Shown here piece by piece: positions 45,351 to 55,589 of a DNA stretch of 64,000 nucleotides. The notes beneath the pieces were generated by a model. That model was not told where the DNA came from and searched no databases. It was given only the letters and a program-made list of their open reading frames with translations. Origin of the DNA: Seminavis robusta (lineage: Eukaryota; Bacillariophyta; Bacillariophyceae; Naviculales; Naviculaceae); assembly GCA_903772945.1 (NCBI GenBank), contig CAICTM010000048.1, forward strand, positions 88,518 to 152,517. The letters are read 5' to 3'. Position 1 is the stretch's first letter. Every line of letters begins with the position of its first letter. The position numbers and the translations under genes are program-made.

Positions 45351-46201
45351 TGCATACCAGCACCGGCATGGCAAAGGGTGGCAAGGGGGGTTCGCCCGCG
45401 CATATCCAGCCAGAGCACGGAGGTTGCTGAAGAAAGTGTGCAGGACCGATGTCGTGACAAGCACCCCAGGAGACATGTGGATTTGTTCTGTTAGCATCTA
45501 CCATGCAATGGCCAGCGACCCATTTTTTGTCCTTGGACGTCCTTCCAGTCCATCGCCACGTTGGTCGTTTTGTGGGACGCATGGAGCCAGAGCCGGAGCG
45601 GGAAACTGCAAACACCATTCTCGTCATGAAGTTCCTCAACGTCTTGCTCCTCGGAATGGAAAGGAAGAAAGACAAGCCAACCAAGGAGTCGAGATTGGAA
45701 GACTTACTGGTCCAGGATCATCATTGACACCACTGAAGTGATAGAACATACAATAATAATCAAGGGAAATAGAAATAGCGTTTGTTTTGGACTTCGTTAG
45801 CGTGATGCAGGAAACAATGTCTAGCCTTCCTTGTCAGCTTTTAAATTGATGTGCTGTAGGCAACGAGATGACGACATGTACGTACATAGAGCGAGAAAGA
45901 CTGGCGCTAACTGGGCCGACTTTGTGGCTAGCTAAAGCGGAGGCTGCGGCTGCGGCTTGTCAGCTTATTCCGAGGAAACAAAACGTTGACGCTGCGGACA
46001 TCCATGCAACACGCTGCGTGTAGCCTATGTAGTCAGTATCAACCATTTGAATCTCGTCGATCTGTCTCGCTCCAACAAAGAACTGGGCGTCGGTAGTGAG
46101 AGGGTGCGAGAGAGACCACAGCTGATCCAGTACAGGATTCTTCCCATCCAAACCCATATCGTACTTCGTTGTGGAATGCCGAGTCATAGCTATGATATCT
46201 A
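45351..46201. other. Region without a confident gene
   Basis: A plus frame at 45322-45741 (139 codons) has coding-like length, but part of it (around 45540-45610) shares DNA with the repeats at 43121 and 44586, so I treat it as repeat sequence. Nothing recognisable lies from 45742 to 46201. Confidence 0.4.
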
Positions 46202-46459
46202 CTAGCCATAGCAGACTTTGCCTTGCACACAGGTCCGCCATCCTGGATGAGTGACCAACTCGGCTTGAAGAAGTGTCTTGGTCACGCTGGTATCCAAGTT
46301 GACAATGGTGACAGACCCTCCCTCCGGAGGGCAGCGTCGGACGAGGTCAACTTGTCGAAGGCTTCTTGCGGGACACCTCCTTCGCTGCCACCGCCATTAA
46401 AGTGAAGAAAGGCGGGACAATTGTTGGTTTTGGACCGGCAATAGGCCTTGTTGTCTGCG

Positions 46460-46514
<55 letters not shown>

Positions 46515-47340
46515 CATTCGAAGTTTGTTGCCAGGTTAACTCTTGGTTGATCAAATTCCACGATCCACCGGCAAAGAACAGATAGTCCGCATCCAACCCA
46601 ATGAGGGAGGGGAAGCGCAAGTAGGCGGCATTGCCCAACAATTGATCGGTACCACATTGATGGCAGACTTCCTCGTCGGGTCGTCCCTGGACAATGTGGG
46701 CCAGTTCTTGGAGTATCAATCCCGCCCGAGAGGCCACCCCAATCCATCCTCCCGTATTTACAAATTTGCGTCCCTCCTGGACTGCCGTTTGCGGGTCGGC
46801 CAAGGGAAAGCGCGAATGAGACATGATGGCTTTCATGGCTTGGTTCTTGTCCTCGTCATTGTTGTTGTTGCCCTCCCCACAGACCGCATGGGGGACGCCA
46901 AAACTGTGTGGCCAAACGCCCATTAGGAAACACGTTCCCTCGGCGGAAAAGATAAACTCGTGGGATTGTGGTTTGTCGTGAAAGGCGTCGAGAACTTGTT
47001 GCGGGGATTGTTGAATCAAGACATCCTGGGCATCGGCAAAGACGACCAACGTCTCACTGGCCTTGTTGTCGTTTTGTTGATGTTGTGACAGGACCAAGTG
47101 AATGGCCTGGAGCGCATAGGTGTACTTGTACTTGTATCCGTGATAGGAGCCTTCGGTCAAGACTACATCCAGAAGCTTCACTCCATTACTTGCTTTCTGA
47201 CGTATGCACCTTGCTGTGTCTTCCCTTCCGTGCTTCAGGAAATGGGATGAGTCTGTTCCTGGTCTCGTCAGCACTCGAAGTCCCACAATTTTTGTTCTAT
47301 CTAACCATTGGTGAACTTGCTTCCTCCTTATATGACTCCT
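46202..47340 (-). CDS. PLOD-like family glycosyltransferase (5' end incomplete, apparent C-terminal frameshift)
   Basis: The main frame is open from about 47340 and stops at 46282; 47286 is only its first possible (GTG) start. It reads ETLVVFADAQDVLIQQSP, a metal-binding DxD-like motif, then FIFSAEGTCF, FVNTGGWIGVASRAGL and CGTDQLL. This order of motifs is that of the glycosyltransferase domain of lysyl hydroxylases (PLOD) and related collagen glucosyl/galactosyl transferases. A run of 18 Asn interrupts the C-terminal part. The frame is open upstream through QWLDRTKIVGLRVL, so a first exon with an ATG is probably missing. A one-base shift near 46325 would replace the short LSPLSTWIPA end with SVTIVNLDTSVTKTLLQAEL and a stop at 46202, which looks more protein-like. 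The donor and acceptor are unknown; a secretory-pathway glycoprotein-modifying role is inferred. Confidence 0.65.
46459..46513. repeat. (GTT)18 microsatellite encoding poly-Asn
   Basis: Eighteen uninterrupted GTT triplets on the plus strand are read as AAC codons by the glycosyltransferase gene. Confidence 0.95.
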
Positions 47341-47523
47341 CCATCAGTGAGCATTGGAACCTCCCCCGACACTGCGCACTCTCCTTCCAGGTGATTAGCC
47401 CACGGCAACATGCACGTATGATACCACTTCGACCGATCACAACGTCTCTATCGGACGAGGCTCGACTGATGAGATGTGGCCCGCACGCTGTCTTTTCTGT
47501 TTTTGGATTGCTCATCTTCACAT

Positions 47524-48010
47524 GACATGGCACTCATTCCGTGATCCGCCTTTAAAAGGAGTCATCTACTACCCCAAGCAGCAAGTGGATGACTTCGTTT
47601 ACATGCCTCCGGCATGGCGGGCCAGGCTTGGAGCCCTGAGCTCTGTCTGAACCCGGCCCTGGCGGATCAAGTGTTTGTCTCCGCCAACTTGAGGATGTGT
47701 GCTGAACTGCTGTACAGTGATCTTGGAACCTTCTTCAATATAGCTGAGCAAGGGCCAGATTGGTTGGGAATTTTATAACTCGGGTGTCAACGCCACTGCC
47801 GGGCTGCTTTCACGGTTCCCTTGTTTGTGCCCCACAAGCTGCCTAGAAGGCCAGAACTGCACCGTCCAAGAGTTGGTCGCCCAAGCCCAGGGCTTCTGCT
47901 CCTTGGGCCACTGCAGTAGTTTGGGACTCAGTACCTATCCGGACCTGAGCGACACGGAGCCCTACAACTCGGTTGTCCCGCACCCCTACCGGTATTTGAT
48001 GCACCAACCA
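47524..48010 (+). pseudogene. Fragment of an unidentified coding sequence, frameshifted
   Basis: Read across frames the plus strand gives coherent segments: FRDPPLKGVIYYPKQQVDDF, then SPELCLNPALADQVFVSANL and LLYSDLGTFFNIAEQGPDWL, then YNSGVNATAGLLSRFPCLCP and a Cys-rich stretch to about 48005. The segments are free of stops, varied in composition and in the same order, so one gene with two small shifts is likely. I do not recognise the family. It could also be exons of a gene whose splice sites I did not resolve. Confidence 0.35.
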
Positions 48011-48759
48011 TGTCGACTACCACCATTTGCAAACGCGTTGGAAATCTCCCGACAACTGTTCAGTTGTTGCTGCCAATCGGTGCGGGCGGTGCTGATGACA
48101 CCAACCAGACGAGGAGGAGGTCGAAGATCCTGCTGCCAGCGGCACAGGACATTCCATTCCCATTGTCTTGGCTTCTTTCTTGGGCGCAACGATTGTTTTG
48201 GCCTTGCAGCTCTAGCTAGCTACCCAATCGGAGATCGTAGAAGACATCAATATTATTTGTCTTCCACCATCCATCGATTGATTCAATTCTGCGTCAATCT
48301 TGACAAATCTACCTCCACTGGCCTGGATCTGCTTCAGTGCCTTGGCGACTACTAGTACCCCCTCTCTCTGCTTGAACGTCCTGGCTTCCACGAAACGTAA
48401 TCCACAACCATGCACGGATCCATGGGAATAACAATAATAATAAGCTGACATCTCTCTTGTGCTACCGGTACTAGCTAGCTAGTTTGGCTTAGCTCGGCTT
48501 CATGCATCCTTCGTGAGATGCTGCTTGATCATCTCTGCCTGCCTTCTAAATCTGTTGTTGGCTTTGACATGGTGATGAACTGGCAAGAGTACAAGTAAGC
48601 CAGGGGGCCATGGAGCCTCTTCTTTGACCTACAGCTTCGGTTTGAACAATAGGATCTGTCGCCCAACAATAACGAGGTGTGGTAGATGATGATTTCCCCG
48701 TGAAAGACACATGTGACTTTTTTTAAATGCCAAAGTATAGTCACTTCCGGATGATTGAT
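48011..48759. other. Intergenic region
   Basis: No supported gene. TACCGGTA, AGCTAGCTAGC and CTAGTAC palindromes occur at 48190-48490. Confidence 0.5.
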
Positions 48760-50271
48760 TTATACATTTGCAACAGTCTCTCGTCGTAGTTGCAACCCAA
48801 ACCGCGACGCAATAAAGGCGGCCGCCCGTGTGGCATTAATGTCCATGCCTTTGTTCGACCGCGCAATATTGTGTATATGATCTTCGGCATGCAAGGAAAA
48901 GTGTTCAATCCCCACCTGCCGGGAAAATGCCGAGAACCACCCCAGCGGCCCATACCAATCCCGTGGATTGCTGGCATCTTGTCGCCGTGTCAACGACTCG
49001 TTGGCACGCAACCGTGTTTTGACAATGGGGACAATTTCCACCACTTGTGTGCGCGGTCTGGAAAAAATGAGATTGGCCAAGTGGGCTCCATGCACCGTGA
49101 CAATATGCGAATACGCATTGTACTGGGCGGCTTGTTGGGTAAAATTGAAATCATTCCATTCCGCCCCCACAATGTCCACTTTGACATGATATCCGTGTTC
49201 CAGTATTTCTGCCACTTCAAACGACGAATTCCAATGTCGATGTTTGGAGCCAAATCGATTGTAAAAGAAAATGTGTGGTCCCCCTCCTTTTTGGATTTCT
49301 TGTTCCGTCCATGGCTCACTCTTCAATCCCAAATTGTGCCAGAGTGTTTGTCGAAACTCGTAAAGCGCCTCACTGGGATAGGGAGTCACGGTGAGGTTGG
49401 CCCCACCGATAATCAATAGCTTGTGACCTCCCAGTTCCATCTCTTCTTTGGCAATGGGTATCATTTCTTGATTGAATGGATACCGCAATTGTTCCGTGGC
49501 AGGTATAAACAATCGTTCAAAGCACGCCGGTTCGCTGCTTGGCAGATATCCTTGTTCTTGTACAAAGTCGGCCGCCTGCAATAGTTGATTGCAGTAATGA
49601 TGTGGTTCGTACGGCTTTATGTGTCTCCAATGGACTTGCAGCCAGTGGGGATACTCGGGCGAAGATGTCTTTGGTAGAGTGTGTCGTTCGTATCGGTCTC
49701 GAATCAAGGGCATCATGTAGTCACTGATGCAATGACCCGGATTGGAAAAGAGCGGTTGTGCCAATAGCGTATCGCCTTGAATGAGAGGCCATTTTTGAGT
49801 GTCGGTATACCACTGTTTCAAGGGTCGCCCTTGCGTGCCATGGAGCGCATCGACTTGTTTTTTGTGATAATTGAGTGTGGAATGCAAATCGACTGCCTCC
49901 TCTGTGTAAGACAGCAACACCATGTCCTTACTATCTGCCTTTGTCAGACACACATGCTCAAACAAATCCACACCCAGTGATAGTGGCGTAATTTTGGAGC
50001 CAGTGAATGGCTGTTGTGGCTTTTGGGAAGACGCCGTTGGTTCTGGTGGTGTCCTGTCAGTTGTCAGTGTTGTCAGGGTTGTCGTGTTGTTATGTATTGT
50101 CGAGTTGGTTGAGGCATTATTGATTTGAGGCCTCTTGTCATCCACCACAAAATCAGTGGTTTGGCACTGATTTCTCGTGAATGTTATTTGTACCATGATC
50201 ATGAGAGTCACTAACCCAATCCAAGTTGTCGCTTTTCTCCGAGGAGTTGCAAGGGCCACAGGTTCTGTCAT
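48760..50271 (-). CDS. GT61-like (DUF563) glycosyltransferase, Golgi type II membrane protein
   Basis: An intronless frame of 503 residues. The N-terminus has a short basic tail and a membrane anchor, ATTWIGLVTLMIMVQITF (about residues 14-31), then a Thr/Asn-rich stem with several N-glycosylation sites. This is the usual layout of a Golgi glycosyltransferase. The catalytic region contains PHIFFYNRFG and the signature VTVHGAHLANLIFSRP followed by QVVEIVP near residue 410, which matches GT61 enzymes (plant xylosyl/arabinosyl transferases, animal EOGT). Many GT61 members add xylose, arabinose or GlcNAc to glycans or to Ser/Thr. The sugar and acceptor cannot be told here. The start ATG at 50271 begins MTEPVALATPRRK directly before the anchor. 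Confidence 0.8.
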   Translation of the reverse strand: MTEPVALATPRRKATTWIGLVTLMIMVQITFTRNQCQTTDFVVDDKRPQINNASTNSTIHNNTTTLTTLTTDRTPPEPTASSQKPQQPFTGSKITPLSLGVDLFEHVCLTKADSKDMVLLSYTEEAVDLHSTLNYHKKQVDALHGTQGRPLKQWYTDTQKWPLIQGDTLLAQPLFSNPGHCISDYMMPLIRDRYERHTLPKTSSPEYPHWLQVHWRHIKPYEPHHYCNQLLQAADFVQEQGYLPSSEPACFERLFIPATEQLRYPFNQEMIPIAKEEMELGGHKLLIIGGANLTVTPYPSEALYEFRQTLWHNLGLKSEPWTEQEIQKGGGPHIFFYNRFGSKHRHWNSSFEVAEILEHGYHVKVDIVGAEWNDFNFTQQAAQYNAYSHIVTVHGAHLANLIFSRPRTQVVEIVPIVKTRLRANESLTRRQDASNPRDWYGPLGWFSAFSRQVGIEHFSLHAEDHIHNIARSNKGMDINATRAAAFIASRFGLQLRRETVANV

Positions 50272-51131
50272 CTTGATTTACTTTATTTATGAATTAGTTA
50301 GGGAAGGGAAAGGAAGTGGTGGTGTTTGTGGTGGTACTGGTACCCAAGCTAGGCAAAGAAGTGATGGGTGTGTGGCGTGGGAAGGATCTGGCAGAAAAAT
50401 GTGGCGAACGCGATGGGATCAAATAATGACTGTGTCGGAGGCATTGGGACATTGACGAGTGACCGTGTAAGAAGACAAAAGTTATGCATAGCTCTAACCT
50501 TAATGATTTTTGTCACCGGTCATCTGTGTCAGAAAGGTATTTTCGTATGACGGACAGACGACTCGGGATCCACAATCACGGTTCGTGATTGGGGATGTGT
50601 GACTCAAATCAGATGGTTATCCGATCATCATCAGATGGCCAGGTGTACGAGGAACGAGGACAATGGTCGTCTAGATGATGCAACTACAAAGGTTAGGAAG
50701 TTAGGTCGAAGAGATGAATGCAAGGAGCGACGGGATGGAGCAAATGAATGGACGGATGAAGGTCCATAGGTTTAGTAAAGTGGGAAAGCCCTCCAGGGCC
50801 AACCATGCACTTCAGGAAGATAGATCGACGAGATCTATCTGTAGATGAAACTGCAAGAAGCAGAGGATCGAAAGATCCTGGTATATGTATGCATATCGGA
50901 GCTCAGTTGTAGAGCTCACAATCTGAACGAGAGAGAAAGAGAAAACGAAACGAATAGCCAGTCTACTAGACAGTAGAGCTGGAAGGATATTGATTAAATT
51001 AGAGAAATTGTGCGTTCAAGTTCACACCTTTTCAACACATCTGGGAAAAGAACCAAGTGATCGTGGAAGCCAAGACCACCATCCTGCCAAAAATCCAAGG
51101 GCACCTTCTCCACAAAAAAGGATAGAGGACC
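50272..51131. other. Intergenic region between divergent genes, with a cluster of hairpins
   Basis: The spacer between the GT61-like gene (minus) and the M14 gene (plus) has no ORF of note. Its downstream half (50573-50982) holds a series of short perfect inverted repeats, described separately. Confidence 0.6.
50573..50982. other. Run of seven short inverted repeats, possible structured RNA
   Basis: Stems, by position: CAATCACG/CGTGATTG (50573-50591, loop GTT); GCCCT/AGGGC (50788-50799, two-base gap); AGATAGATC/GATCTATCT (50818-50840, loop GACGA); AGGATC/GATCCT (50864-50879, loop GAAA); ATATG/CATAT (50883-50896); GAGCTC/GAGCTC (50899-50917, loop AGTTGTA); CCAGTCTAC/GTAGAGCTGG (50958-50982, one bulge). 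It could be the 5' leader of the M14 mRNA or an independent non-coding RNA. No known RNA family was recognised. Confidence 0.4.
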
Positions 51132-53608
51132 ATGGGCGGCAACCGTTGGAGCTCTTCCTCCTCTCTGTTGGCCTTGATGGCCAGCTTGTTGCTGCTTCTA
51201 CTACAGGTGTCATGTGTATGGTCAGAATCGACAGTGGACGTGGAGAGAAGGTCGCTTCGAAACTTGGGAACTTGGTATGAAGATGAATCGGGAAAAGACA
51301 CTGCTCCTGCTGCTAGTACTACTACTACTACTACAACATCACCCAAGCAAAACAACACTGACGCTCCCGCTGCTGTCACAACGTCAGCTCCTGCTGTTCC
51401 GTATCCACAACCCTATCAGTTGTGGGAGCCCAAACACATTAAAGATCAATTGTTCGAATGGGCCGAATACTTTCCCGAATTTGTGCGGTTGACCAATGCT
51501 CAAGATCAATACGGTCTGCCAACCGCCGGCAATGAACACGATTGTCCGTACGACGACGATGTCCCGGGGTGTCGCAACTACATCATGACATTGCAAGACT
51601 ACGAAAAACACCCCGAAGGTAGCGACAGCAGCAATCGTCTCCCCGAAGTCTTTTGGAGTGGCGAATTGCACGGCAATGAACGCGTCGGTCCTACCGCTGT
51701 CATGCAAGCTACGCACTTGCTCTTACTCGCAGCATCCTGTCAAGCCAAACCGCGTCATTTTGATACGTCCCGCCATTCCTTTAATGAAAAAACCGCCGAT
51801 TGGGCGTCCCAGAAAAAAGCCGCCAAAGATTGTCGACTTTTACTCGAAAAGGAACATGGCATGGACGATGCCCATCGACAGTGGTTGGCTCGTATTCTTT
51901 CGACGAGACGCATCGTGGTGGTCCCCACCGCCAATGCCTTGGGATATTACATGAATTTGCGAGAAGAGCTGCGCAATGATCCCAATCGAGATTTCCCCTA
52001 CGATGTCGAAAATGCCAAGGATTGTATGAAAACCATTGCGGGACGAACCCTCAATGAAATATTTCGAGAGCACATGTTTCAATTGTCGCTCACATTCCAT
52101 GCCGGTATGGAAGTAGTGGGATACGAATGGGGGGCTCCTACATGGATGGGACATTTGAGTCCGGATGATACGGCGCAAGCGACGATTGGACGAGCGTACA
52201 GTGAATACGGAGGTACATTCAAGGGATCTACTCCGTACAATTATGGAACCATGAATGATTTGGTGTATTATGTACGAGGGTAAGTGCATGGAGTTTTATC
52301 GTTTCATTCATTTTTTGTTGACACACACACACACACACATTTACAATTACCTTTTTTTATTTATTTTAAAACAGTGGCTTTGAGGATTGGGCGTATGCGG
52401 GATCGTGGGATCCCGATCGCGTCATTGCCTGTCAACCGACCACCCATGGAGGATACGATGCTGCCAAAACCAAATACGACAATTCCACCCTTCGCGTCTT
52501 TAACATGCTCGTCGAAACCAGTAACCGCAAAATACCACCCGCAAGTACGTTGGGCACGTCCAAAGATGTTTTCAACAACAAGACGGCCGGTAATGGACAC
52601 GTCAGTCGCAACATTCGTCTCTCCTTAATGGCGTCGGATGTCGTACAGCCTTATGTGGCCATGGTGGGCGTCAATGAATTGACATTGACCGATGATGTCG
52701 TGCCCATGGTACAAGACGAAGGACGATCCTGTCAGGATACCAAAGCCGTCATGGTACCGGGAAACAACAATGTCACGTACCGATGGACTGTCGGAGGAGC
52801 CTTTGACATTGACTCGACGGAACTCTGGTATGCCAAATGGGATGATGTTCCCGCCGATGTGCTGGATTGTGTGCAGAATACTCCCAGTCGGGAGAATTTG
52901 GAACAGCATTTTACCAAAGCAACATTGCTGGGTCCTTCCAGTGGAACGGGATTCTTTTCCCATCAAGGTCCCGTTCCAGCGCCACAGGGCAAAAAGAAGG
53001 AGGCACTGGGACCCGTCTTTTCTGGAACCATGGATGTATCCTCCTTTCATACGCACGACAAATTGGTGGTGCTTGCCACGGCACGTGTCGATCAAAATTG
53101 GCAGACCATGCCTGCCGACTATGCACCCAAATTACCACCGCAGTCTCACATTGTCAATGCCCGGACCAATCCGGATTGGCACCACCAGTTGCCAGACGGC
53201 AAGGTCATTCAGGGACGATTGGATTGGTTCTCCATTCCTCTGACTGTGGTTGTGGGAGATTATCAAGACAGTGTGGGCACCCAAGCGGGGCGACAAGTGG
53301 GAACGGTCGAACTTTCCAACCGATTTGGTGAGACCACTGGAGACTATCATGCTGGCATGACACCTTCTGCTCCGTCTTCCTCCTCCACAACAGGGGACAA
53401 CAACAACAAGAAGAAGGGACCCAGCATGACATTTTTGGTGGTAATTGTAGTAGTGGTGTGCAGTTTTGTAGTGTACAAGCGGTTCTCGGGACCAAAGTAC
53501 AAGATGGACTACGACACAACCTACCAGGACAATGATGAAGATGACGATGAATATGGGATGAGAGGGGCGTCCTACTCGGACAAGCCGAAGGAAATGGAAT
53601 TGACCTGA
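51132..53608 (+). CDS. Membrane-anchored M14 zinc carboxypeptidase homologue
   Basis: Two exons, 51132-52279 and 52375-53608, give 793 residues. A signal peptide (LLALMASLLLLLLQVSCVWS, about residues 12-31) and a C-terminal membrane helix (about +53429-53482) with a short acidic cytosolic tail make it type I. The M14 domain shows the zinc ligands His180 and Glu183 in ELHGNERVG, the NRDFPYD motif (Asn285, Arg286) and the third ligand His323 in TFHAG. GGFEDWAYAG follows at the exon junction, like the GGMQD loop of M14B enzymes. M14 enzymes remove C-terminal residues from peptides. At the position expected for the catalytic glutamate I read IRLSL, so Glu may be absent and activity is uncertain. 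The outside location suggests action on surface or secreted proteins. The ATG at 51132 begins just before the signal peptide. Confidence 0.85.
52321..52339. repeat. (AC)n microsatellite in the M14 intron
   Basis: A 19-bp AC run lies inside the 95-nt intron between donor 52280 and acceptor 52374. Confidence 0.95.
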
Positions 53609-53744
53609 CTCAGCAAATATAGCAAGAAACCAGTGTCCAGGAACCTGAAGAGGACTGGCCGCATGTAACGCCCATAAAATTGCATAACTACATTACATTT
53701 TTTACGATACAGTGTGATCAAGCACAGTAGTGTAATATGATAGT

Positions 53745-55019
53745 TTAGAGACACAAAACGGCAACAGCAGCAATCAAAGCAAACGCCATGTGGCTAACGA
53801 AAGAGTCAACGTCTGAAAGTCTTCTCATCGCACCCGATGTGTTGGTTGCGGCATCGGTGGTGGTGGATGTGGAAGAGTCTTCTTCCCCATTGTCTTCGGG
53901 GTCGTGATCTTCTCCCATGGTGTTGTTATTCTTGTCACCGCCGTCCATGGTGTTGTTGTTGTTGTGGCCATTGTCATTGTGTGTTTCCATCGTTGTTGTT
54001 TCGAGGTCATTGTTAGCTGCCTCCGTCCCAGCCACATTGGTGAATTCATGACTCGGACCAATATAGTTCTCGACTCCAAAGTCCGCTGGTTCCCCCAAGC
54101 CCAAGTCATTGTTCCATAGAAAATTTCCAGAGAGTTGATTCTGGGATGCATTGGCCATTTGACCGGGTGGTACACACGGTGGATTGCTGTTGGCACCACA
54201 CAAGTGAATGCCATAACCAGCACAACCAAAGACGGTATTGTCAATGAAAGAGTTCCTATCGCCTTGAATTTGAATGCCATCTCCTGCAATTCCTGAAACT
54301 GTATTTTCTTTAATGACATTGTCGATGGAAAGAGAATCGGGAGTTTCTTGTATGATGACAATTCCAAGTCTGGTAGCATTCGCCACAATATTGTCTTCAA
54401 TATGCGATTCGCTGGTGGGTAGATGAATGTGATCTTGGTAGTTTCCCCGAAAGGTAGAATCTTCGCAGACCACTCCCGTGGCTCGGAATACCAAGAGACC
54501 GCGAGATCCTGGTGCAAAAGGTTCTAGTGGTTCCCCCGTGCGGTATCGTTCCACAACAAGGTTGCTCAACGTGGCATTGACGGCGGGTGGTCTGACAAAA
54601 ACACCTACATCTCGTTTGGTGGCTGGACCCATGGGGTGTCGAATGCTGAGATTCTCCAGAGTAATATTGGGGGCCAAGAGATCTACTACCACGTCCACAG
54701 GGACATCGGCCGGAGCTTGTTGATCCGGGACACCTCCCGCCGACTCGATGGTGGCCTGATTCTCCTCGTCTTCCGATTCCAGTGTCAAGCCAGCCGTCAT
54801 GATTCGGATATTCTCCACAAAAGTCCCTGAGCCAATGCTAATGGTAGCACCCTCAGAGGCTACATCCACAGCGGCTTGAATGGATCCACAGGCATCGTCC
54901 AACGAAGTACAGGTAGTGCTGGTGCCGCCTACTACCACATAAAGGGTATCTTGGGCATTGGTGGGACAAATAAGTGCCAATACTACTAGTAATAGCAAGA
55001 GAGCCGAAAGAAGCTTCAT
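53745..55019 (-). CDS. Secreted right-handed beta-helix protein, probably GPI-anchored
   Basis: An intronless frame of 424 residues with a signal peptide (LLSALLLLLVVLALICPTNAQ, first 22 residues). Residues about 23-330 contain recurring turns of the form ITLENLSIRH, CEDSTFRGN, IEDNIVAN, IDNVIKENTVSGI and FIDNTVFGC, typical of pectate-lyase/NosD-like parallel beta-helices. The rest is an Asn/Asp/Thr-rich linker, then a small-residue stretch and a hydrophobic end, FVSHMAFALIAAVAVLCL, with no basic tail after it. That suggests a GPI signal. Beta-helix folds often bind or cut polysaccharides. No catalytic residues can be assigned, so a structural or glycan-binding role is equally possible. It converges with the M14 gene, with 136 bp between the stop codons. 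Confidence 0.8.
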   Translation of the reverse strand: MKLLSALLLLLVVLALICPTNAQDTLYVVVGGTSTTCTSLDDACGSIQAAVDVASEGATISIGSGTFVENIRIMTAGLTLESEDEENQATIESAGGVPDQQAPADVPVDVVVDLLAPNITLENLSIRHPMGPATKRDVGVFVRPPAVNATLSNLVVERYRTGEPLEPFAPGSRGLLVFRATGVVCEDSTFRGNYQDHIHLPTSESHIEDNIVANATRLGIVIIQETPDSLSIDNVIKENTVSGIAGDGIQIQGDRNSFIDNTVFGCAGYGIHLCGANSNPPCVPPGQMANASQNQLSGNFLWNNDLGLGEPADFGVENYIGPSHEFTNVAGTEAANNDLETTTMETHNDNGHNNNNTMDGGDKNNNTMGEDHDPEDNGEEDSSTSTTTDAATNTSGAMRRLSDVDSFVSHMAFALIAAVAVLCL

Positions 55020-55589
55020 ACTAGTAGTTCCTCTTTATTAACCAATACTGTACTCGTTGACACTCAACTAAAAAGACAATCAAAGTCCAACGCTTTGTGG
55101 AACTCGCTCTTGCTTCCAACAACACAGGCAATGTGATGCTCTACTGGTAGCACCATGGTTTTCTTGAGCCCATTGGGTTTGATTGGTTGGTGCAAAAGAT
55201 CCAGATCAATTTAACCAGCAGAGCCGCTAAAAGAACCAGCTTGCCGTCTGCATGGAATAGCTACGAAATTTTTTTGCCTCAAAGTGCGCGAAGGAGAAGA
55301 TGGAACGTCTTTCTATCGCTTGATAATCAGCTTGAATTCTATCAGCTCTGGTTCTTCTAGCTAGCTACAGTAGCTAGCGACCTTCGCTTTCTCACCAAAG
55401 ATAATGTGACGTGATTGGCGACCATTCTCTTTACCGCCGTTCAGGCAATTTTCTGTGCTGTGTTGGCCCACGGGGAAATATTCTTTGTTTTTGTTGTATA
55501 GTTAGTTTTTTATGTTGTAAAAGTATTGCCTCTTTTGGGATTATCTTCTCAGGCTCTAGTAGTTGAATATATATATTGATCTATATAAT
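55020..55589. other. Intergenic region
   Basis: No ORF of note. A CTAGCTAGCTACAGTAGCTAG palindromic stretch lies at about 55359 and the region is AT-rich near 55560-55590, presumably the 3' region of the MFS gene. Confidence 0.5.

Noticed and set aside
45322-45741. 139-codon plus-strand frame
   Set aside because: Part of it shares DNA with the repeats at 43121 and 44586, and the translation matches nothing recognised.
47825-48355. 176-codon plus-strand frame as a complete gene
   Set aside because: Only its first third looks protein-like and that part continues upstream in other frames. The rest is low-quality and Cys/Ser-rich. It is kept as a pseudogene fragment instead.
50765-50800. U5 snRNA-like loop (reverse strand CTTTACTAAAC)
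   Set aside because: The flanking stem that defines the U5 loop does not form, and no Sm site is seen.
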